Assembly: GCA_020059985.1 (NCBI GenBank)
Contig: JAGVCI010000118.1
Coordinates: 1 to 8,804, forward strand
Direction of reading: 5' to 3'
Source: Candidatus Peribacterales bacterium
GTDB lineage: Bacteria > Patescibacteriota > Gracilibacteria > Peribacterales > Peribacteraceae
DNA length: 8,804 nt
In this document: piece by piece, positions 4,730 to 8,804 of the stretch
Numbering within the stretch: the first letter of the stretch is position 1
Layout of the letters: every line of letters starts with the position of its first letter
The notes under the pieces: model-generated
Told to the model about the DNA's origin: nothing
Databases searched by the model: none
What the model saw: only the letters and a program-made list of their open reading frames with translations
Program-made: the position numbers and the translations under genes

Positions 4730-7144
4730 TTAAAAACCCAAGTTTTCTCTACGAATCACAATCTCTTCGCCACGCTGCACGGTATTCTTCAGCATGTAAT
4801 CCGCGAGATAATTTTCGATCGCTTCCAAGATAACGCGACGCATTTCGCGTGCGCCGAATTCGATGCTGTAACCTTTCTCGACCAATGCATCGATCACCGA
4901 TTCCTCGATCGTCAGGCGGATACCGCGCTCACGTTGAAGATCGGCAACGATGCTCCCAAGCAGCATGATCGCGACATAGCGTGCTTCCTCTTTGGTGAGC
5001 GGATAGAAGACGAGCACCGAGTCGAAGCGGTTCAAGAACTCTGGCGAGAAGAGTTGCTTACCCATGATCTCGTCCATCAGTTCCTGCTTAAAGGCATCAC
5101 GATCAACCTCAGAGTGTGAGCGGAAGAAATCGCGGATGAAGAGCGCACCGGCATTGGAGGTCGCAACGATGATCGTATTCGTGAAGTCGATCTTCTGTCC
5201 CTGGTGGTCGATGAGTGTTCCTTCGTCGAGGACTTGGAGGAAGAGGTGCAGCACCTTCGGGTGCGCCTTTTCAATTTCGTCGAGGAGCACCAACGAGAAC
5301 GGTTTATCTTGCACACGGCGCGCGAGGTAACTCTTGTCACCGGACGATCCGACGATGCGTTCGACCGAGGACTCCGACGAGAACTCGTTCATATCCAAAC
5401 GAATCATGCGATCGACAGCACCGAAATATTCCTCGGCGAGAACCTTCGCGGTGTGCGTCTTTCCCACTCCGGTCGGTCCCAAGAAGAGGAACGTCCCGAG
5501 CGGACGATCACCTTTGTGAAGCTCAAGCCTGGCGCGCTTCAGCGTGCTCGTGAGGGCGCGAACCGCCTGCGATTGGCCGACAATTTTCTTCGCGAGTGTC
5601 TCTTCCAAGTTGAGCAGGCTCGCCTTCTCGTCCGTCCCCAGCTGCTGCACGTTCATCTGTGCCTTCTGCGAGATGATCTCGCGGATGTGTTCTTCACGCA
5701 CAAAGGACTCCCCGTACTTCCGCGCGATATTCACAGAATCTTCGAGGACGTTGACGGCCTTGCCCGGGAAGGCCTCCTGGCCCAGGTAACGCTTACAGAG
5801 CGTGAGGATGCTGCGAAGTGCCTTGTAGGTCACGTGCACATGATGACGATCCTCCAGCGTGAAGAAGTGCTCCATGAGCACGCTCATCGTTTCGCTGTCG
5901 GTCGGCTCATCAACCGTCACTTTTTCGAAGAAGTGATCGAGTGTCGGATCACTCTTCACATAGCGGTGGTAATCCTCGGTACTCATGATGCCCACCAGCT
6001 GGATGTTTTTTTCCTGCACGAACTTCATGAGAATACCGCGCACTTTGTCGCCACCCGCCTGGAGCATGAGCACGAGATCGGGAATGACGAGGACGAAGCG
6101 TCCGGACTGCTGCGCCTTTTTGAGTGCATGAAGCAGGAACGAATCGGGGTTGGTGGTACTCGAAAGGAGTTCGGCAGTTTTGAGTTCCACGACACGAGTG
6201 AACGCCTGGAAGCGATCACGCTCTTCTTTACGAATCTGATACGTAATGTTTTCGATCAGCGTTTTCTTTCCGACTCCGACACGACCGATCAGAAGCAGAT
6301 CGTGGAGCTGAGATTTTTCGAGCACGCGCATCGCGGTCTCGCGTTTCTCTGCGTGAATGCGGGTGAAGCGTTTTCCTTTCCAGAGAATTTGTTCACTCAA
6401 GTCCGTCGTGAAGCGATCGAGCTCATCGGTGTACCCCATGATCCACGAGCGGCCCACGCCACCGAACGATCCGAGAAGCGACTCCGGGGACCAAAACGGT
6501 TCCTTCGCCTCGAAGCGCGCATGGAAGCTCTCCCAGGTAAGAACCGCGTGGAGATCTTCCTGCGAGAGATCACGACGATTCAGAACACCTCCAAAGGACG
6601 GAATCTTCTCGAAGAAGAGCGCAAGAATCACTCCAGCGTCTATGCGATCTTTTTCGAAACGAGTCAGCGAATCACGAGCTTCTCGGAGAAGCTCACCGAC
6701 ATCGATCTCGCCCGCTTCGTTGAGCGCTGTCGTCGCAATCGTTTCAAACTCTGTGGCTTCCAGCCCAAGCTCTCGAATGATGAAGCGACCCCCCGGCGAG
6801 CGCGCTGCGGCAAAGAGCAGGTCTTTGGGCTTCACTGAAAGTGGATGACTGATGCGATGCACGATGTCGATCGAGAGATACTCTTCCGGCGCCGTCGTGT
6901 TCTTCCCTGTTCGCTGTTCCTCGACGAATGCTTTGTCGATGTAAGAGCGTAACGCGACGAGCGGGAACAGGAGCAGCGCAATTGCCACCATGAGCGCGGT
7001 TGCTCCAGAGCTCTGCAGCACGAAGAACGCGATCGACAGAATGATCGCGTAGATGCCGATGGCGACACCTCCGAAGAAGGTCTTCAGGAGTACTGAAGCA
7101 ATGAAGACTTGCGTGCCCGTGATATCGATGGACACGCGCTTCAT
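4730..7144 (-). CDS. Membrane-anchored Clp-type AAA+ ATPase with degenerate first AAA domain
   Basis: The 804-residue protein is a two-domain Clp ATPase (ClpA/ClpC class) anchored in the membrane. Residues about 13-43 and 47-66 are hydrophobic segments. Residues 90-205 resemble a doubled, diverged Clp N-domain. D1 (about 265-490) is degenerate: the P-loop GRVGVGKKT (287-295) has Lys294 where Ser/Thr is normal, Walker B reads VLVIPDL with Leu357 for the catalytic Glu, and the usual LERRFQ arginine-finger stretch is LDHFFE (402-407). No middle coiled coil is inserted. D2 (about 510-804) is intact: GPTGVGKT (556-563), LVLLDE (618-623), sensor-1 Asn664, FSPEFLNRF with Arg706, and GAR sensor 2 (764-766). 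D2 lacks a GYVG pore loop and any IGF/IGL ClpP-docking loop. It likely remodels or extracts proteins at the membrane; ClpP partnership is doubtful. The ATG overlaps the upstream gene's stop (ATGA), so the genes are translationally coupled. Confidence 0.92.
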   Translation of the reverse strand: MKRVSIDITGTQVFIASVLLKTFFGGVAIGIYAIILSIAFFVLQSSGATALMVAIALLLFPLVALRSYIDKAFVEEQRTGKNTTAPEEYLSIDIVHRISHPLSVKPKDLLFAAARSPGGRFIIRELGLEATEFETIATTALNEAGEIDVGELLREARDSLTRFEKDRIDAGVILALFFEKIPSFGGVLNRRDLSQEDLHAVLTWESFHARFEAKEPFWSPESLLGSFGGVGRSWIMGYTDELDRFTTDLSEQILWKGKRFTRIHAEKRETAMRVLEKSQLHDLLLIGRVGVGKKTLIENITYQIRKEERDRFQAFTRVVELKTAELLSSTTNPDSFLLHALKKAQQSGRFVLVIPDLVLMLQAGGDKVRGILMKFVQEKNIQLVGIMSTEDYHRYVKSDPTLDHFFEKVTVDEPTDSETMSVLMEHFFTLEDRHHVHVTYKALRSILTLCKRYLGQEAFPGKAVNVLEDSVNIARKYGESFVREEHIREIISQKAQMNVQQLGTDEKASLLNLEETLAKKIVGQSQAVRALTSTLKRARLELHKGDRPLGTFLFLGPTGVGKTHTAKVLAEEYFGAVDRMIRLDMNEFSSESSVERIVGSSGDKSYLARRVQDKPFSLVLLDEIEKAHPKVLHLFLQVLDEGTLIDHQGQKIDFTNTIIVATSNAGALFIRDFFRSHSEVDRDAFKQELMDEIMGKQLFSPEFLNRFDSVLVFYPLTKEEARYVAIMLLGSIVADLQRERGIRLTIEESVIDALVEKGYSIEFGAREMRRVILEAIENYLADYMLKNTVQRGEEIVIRRENLGF

Positions 7145-7563
7145 ACGAAAATGAGTCGGAGGAAGAAGAGCAGATCAAGGAGAAGTAGCACGGGGAAGAT
7201 GAGCCACACAGTGATCGTCGCGAGGAATGTCGCGAGACACAGCACTTCCATCGTGAGTCCAACGACGAGCGCCGTGAGACGGAAAACCAAGCCGATCGCA
7301 CGCGATGTCATGTTGAGCGTGAACGCTTGGGCGATGACTCCGATGTTGAATCCCTTATGTGGGTACTCATCACGAATGCTCTTCCACGGAGAGAGCAGTG
7401 TTTTCACGAGGAACAAGAACGAAAAAATCTCCCCAAGCGCTCGCACATACGCTCCGTAGGTCTTCGTCATTCTGACCGGCGCCTCCAAGAAGTACCAACG
7501 CAGGAAATGCAGGCAGAAAGCCACCATTGCCTCAGATTTGCCGATGAGGAAGCTGATTGGCAT
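7141..7563 (-). CDS. Unrecognised multi-pass membrane protein, operon partner of the Clp-like ATPase
   Basis: I do not recognise a named family in this 140-residue protein. It is strongly hydrophobic: an amphipathic, aromatic-rich N-terminal part (residues 12-28, LHFLRWYFLEAP), a segment at about 44-58 (FSFLFLVKTLLS), and a long hydrophobic region at about 88-139 probably forming two helices. Between them is a polar loop with SPWKSIRDEY (58-67) and GFN (71-73), the most motif-like part. The stop codon shares bases with the ATPase start (ATGA), and the two read as one operon behind a perfect TATAAT. It may anchor, regulate or deliver substrates to the membrane ATPase; that is inferred from context only. 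ATG 7563 is chosen because it is 21 bases from the -10 box; Met12 and Met32 are alternatives. No Shine-Dalgarno is seen. Confidence 0.8.
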   Translation of the reverse strand: MPISFLIGKSEAMVAFCLHFLRWYFLEAPVRMTKTYGAYVRALGEIFSFLFLVKTLLSPWKSIRDEYPHKGFNIGVIAQAFTLNMTSRAIGLVFRLTALVVGLTMEVLCLATFLATITVWLIFPVLLLLDLLFFLRLIFV

Positions 7564-7584
7564 TGAGGTAGATGAAATCTCAAG

Positions 7585-7613
7585 ATTATAGCAGAAATGA
7601 GCCTAAAATTGAA
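7585..7613 (-). promoter_or_regulatory. Promoter of the membrane protein-Clp ATPase operon
   Basis: On the minus strand a perfect TATAAT (7585-7590) is preceded, after a 17-base spacer, by TTCAAT (7608-7613; 3 of 6 matches to TTGACA). RNA would start near 7578, leaving a leader of about 15 bases before the ATG at 7563. It lies back to back with the tmk upstream region. Confidence 0.55.
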
Positions 7614-7652
7614 TGCCAAGCAGGTCCACTGTGATCGCAGGGGTGCTTCCAC

Positions 7653-7658
7653 TAGAAT
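7653..7658 (+). promoter_or_regulatory. Candidate leaderless -10 box for tmk
   Basis: TAGAAT (5 of 6 matches to TATAAT) ends 8 bases before the tmk ATG at 7667, so RNA would begin at or next to the start codon. The -35 region shows only weak matches (CTGTGA at 7629-7634, 18-base spacer). There is no Shine-Dalgarno in between. Confidence 0.35.
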
Positions 7659-7666
7659 CCCCCGTA

Positions 7667-8257
7667 ATGGCTGGATTCTTCATTGTTTTTGAGGGCCCCG
7701 ACGGGAGCGGTACCACGCTCCATAGCAGACTGCTTTCCGAGCGACTGACCGCTGAGGGCATGAACGTACTCCTCACTTTTGAGCCGACCGACGGGCCGAT
7801 AGGGCTCGCGATTCGCGAAGAGCTCACAAGTGGAAAAGGCCTTCCGCCGCAGGCGATCCAAGAACGGTTCTCCGCTGATCGTGCGTGGCACGTGGAGCAC
7901 GTCATCGAGCCAGCACTGGAGGCGGGAAAAGTCGTGATCTCCGATCGCTACGCACTCTCGACTCTTGCGTACGGCGAAGCCCAAGGAGTCGATCCTGCGT
8001 TCTTGGCAAAGTTGAACAAAAATTTTGTACAACCTGACTGTTCTTTACTCCTCCTCCCTCCCTTCGACGTGTGTCAGGAGCGACTCCGTCGTCGCGAAGT
8101 GCTCGACTCGTTCGAGAAGGAGGAATTTCAACGAAAAGTGCACGCGATTTACGAGAGATTCGGTCAGGGCGATCCTCACCTCCAAGTCGTCGACACGAGC
8201 GGAGAGAAGGAAGAAGTCGCAGAAGAGATTTATCGAAAGGTGAAATCTTCCCTATGA
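7667..8257 (+). CDS. tmk: Thymidylate kinase (dTMP kinase) with non-canonical P-loop
   Basis: The 196-residue product matches dTMP kinase in length and motif order. It has FIVFEGPDGSGTT (5-17), the substrate loop FEPTDGPIGLAIREEL, an SDRYALSTLAYGEAQG block (the DRY-x-x-S-x-AYQ motif), and the LID-like RLRRREVLDSFEKEEF followed by Y-x-R-F. The family phosphorylates dTMP to dTDP with ATP in the cytoplasm, the last specific step toward dTTP. Oddly, Thr16 stands where the P-loop lysine should be (GPDGSGTT, not G-x-D-G-x-G-K-T), so ATP binding must differ or activity may be changed. Start: ATG 7667 puts the first strand at the N-terminus as in the family; ATG 7613 would add 18 unsupported residues and overlap the opposite promoter. 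folD, another thymidylate-related gene, follows after 110 bases and two hairpins. Confidence 0.88.
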   Translation: MAGFFIVFEGPDGSGTTLHSRLLSERLTAEGMNVLLTFEPTDGPIGLAIREELTSGKGLPPQAIQERFSADRAWHVEHVIEPALEAGKVVISDRYALSTLAYGEAQGVDPAFLAKLNKNFVQPDCSLLLLPPFDVCQERLRRREVLDSFEKEEFQRKVHAIYERFGQGDPHLQVVDTSGEKEEVAEEIYRKVKSSL

Positions 8258-8283
8258 CACGGCTACGCAATTGAAGGATTCAT

Positions 8284-8318
8284 ATCGGCGTAGCGCTACG
8301 CCGATGTTGATATTTTTT
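8284..8318 (+). terminator. Intrinsic terminator after tmk
   Basis: ATCGGCGTA (8284-8292) pairs with TACGCCGAT (8297-8305) around GCGC; the 22-base sequence is a perfect palindrome. A run of six T (8313-8318) begins 7 bases after the stem, a little far but workable. A second, weaker hairpin GCATC-TGAT-GGTGC (8324-8337) followed by seven T (8339-8345) could back it up. Confidence 0.6.
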
Positions 8319-8355
8319 CACAAGCATCTGATGGTGCATTTTTTTCGCGCAGCCG

Positions 8356-8361
8356 TATGAT
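8356..8361 (+). promoter_or_regulatory. Candidate leaderless -10 box for folD
   Basis: TATGAT (5 of 6 matches to TATAAT) ends 6 bases before the ATG at 8368, the spacing expected if transcription starts at the start codon itself. No clear -35 and no Shine-Dalgarno are present. Confidence 0.4.
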
Positions 8362-8367
8362 ACGACC

Positions 8368-8804
8368 ATGTCCGCTCTCATCCTCTCCGGCATCGACGCG
8401 GCTGATGCGTGGCTCAAGGAATTGAAACCACTCGTCAAAAAGCTCGACCCGCATTTGGTCGTCGTGCAAGTCGGGGATGATCCGGCGAGTAGCAGTTACA
8501 TCAAACAGAAGATCAAAAGTAGTGACGCAGTCGGCATGCGCGTGACGCACAAACATCTCCCCGAGAAGACTTCCATCGATGAACTGTTTTCTCTCATCGA
8601 AGAATTGAATACTGATGACGACGTGAGCGGCTTCATCGTGCAGCTGCCACTCCCCTCTTCCCTGCAATCCCATGTGCCACAGGTGATCCGCGCGATCGAT
8701 CCGAAGAAAGATGTCGACGGTTTCACCGCGTATAACCTGGGGAAGATGTTCCTCTCGTTGGAGTACGAGCACTTGCCGCCCGCAACACCCGCCGGCGTCA
8801 TTCG
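8368..8804 (+). CDS. folD: FolD, methylenetetrahydrofolate dehydrogenase/cyclohydrolase (5' part, cut by window end)
   Basis: The 145 visible residues are the N-terminal catalytic domain of FolD, which interconverts 5,10-methylene-, 5,10-methenyl- and 10-formyl-tetrahydrofolate in the cytoplasm using NADP or NAD. The landmarks are VVVQVGDDPASSSYIKQK (31-48) with Tyr44 and Lys48 as the Y-x3-K catalytic pair, GFIVQLPLP (88-96), DPKKDVDGF (111-119) and PATPAGVI at the cut end. The family usually has PCTP here; Ala replaces Cys, a change of little mechanistic weight. The Rossmann cofactor domain lies beyond the window, so the cofactor choice cannot be judged. The ATG at 8368 is the only start compatible with the conserved N-terminus. 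With tmk upstream it suggests a thymidylate/one-carbon neighbourhood, though the hairpins between imply separate transcription. Confidence 0.96.
   Translation, partial: MSALILSGIDAADAWLKELKPLVKKLDPHLVVVQVGDDPASSSYIKQKIKSSDAVGMRVTHKHLPEKTSIDELFSLIEELNTDDDVSGFIVQLPLPSSLQSHVPQVIRAIDPKKDVDGFTAYNLGKMFLSLEYEHLPPATPAGVI

Noticed and set aside
4619..5119. 166-codon plus-strand open frame starting in the post-groEL hairpin
   Set aside because: Most of it is antisense to the C-terminal AAA+ domain of the ATPase, and its start lies in the 14-bp stem.
5204..6838. Long open frame (544 codons) on the plus strand, antisense to the Clp-like ATPase gene
   Set aside because: It mirrors the codon pattern of the real gene and its product is low-complexity, rich in His, Arg, Glu and Phe, with no motifs; the opposite strand has unmistakable AAA+ motifs.
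7613..7666. Upstream ATG start for tmk, adding 18 residues
   Set aside because: The extension has no family counterpart, overlaps the divergent promoter, and the ATG at 7667 gives the normal N-terminus with a nearby -10-like box.
8258..8367. Possible riboswitch upstream of folD
   Set aside because: The 110 bases are explained by terminator-like hairpins for tmk and a -10 box next to the folD ATG; there would be no leader RNA to carry an aptamer.

Overview
The window looks like chromosomal DNA of a small-genome bacterium with balanced base composition and the standard code (TAA, TAG and TGA all end genes). Very short intergenic gaps, almost no Shine-Dalgarno sequences, a membrane-anchored Clp-type ATPase and many short extragenic hairpins suggest the Patescibacteria (Candidate Phyla Radiation), perhaps near Peregrinibacteria. 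This placement is an inference from style and content; no 16S gene is present.

Layout. 1-75 is probably the C-terminus of a membrane protein. 80-166 is a minus-strand tRNA-Leu(CAG). 286-1882 is a three-gene plus-strand envelope cluster: a YggT-like membrane protein, an overlapping M23/LytM-type lipoprotein and a basic Cys-containing secreted protein. 1997-2512 is a REP-associated tyrosine transposase (RAYT) flanked by inverted REP-like hairpins. 2604-4612 is groES-groEL. 4618-4724 is a hairpin-rich convergent intergenic region. 4730-7563 (minus) is a two-gene operon: a small multi-pass membrane protein and a membrane-anchored two-domain Clp AAA+ ATPase, coupled by an ATGA overlap. 7667-8257 (plus) is a thymidylate kinase-like protein, and 8368 to the window end is the start of folD.

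How the genes fit together. The YggT-M23-secreted group belongs to the cell envelope. GroES/GroEL and the Clp-like ATPase are both protein quality-control machines, transcribed toward each other. Tmk and FolD both serve thymidylate supply (dTMP phosphorylation; folate one-carbon units), although the hairpins between them suggest separate transcription.

The best candidate for something little described is the minus-strand pair at 4730-7563. Its Clp ATPase has two N-terminal membrane segments, a first AAA+ domain whose Walker A, Walker B and arginine-finger positions are all altered, a second AAA+ domain with intact ATPase motifs but a shortened pore loop, and no visible ClpP-docking loop. Its co-transcribed partner is an unrecognised membrane protein. 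Secondary points are a thymidylate kinase lacking the P-loop lysine, a complete RAYT/REP unit, and -10-like hexamers so close to several ATGs that leaderless transcripts are likely.
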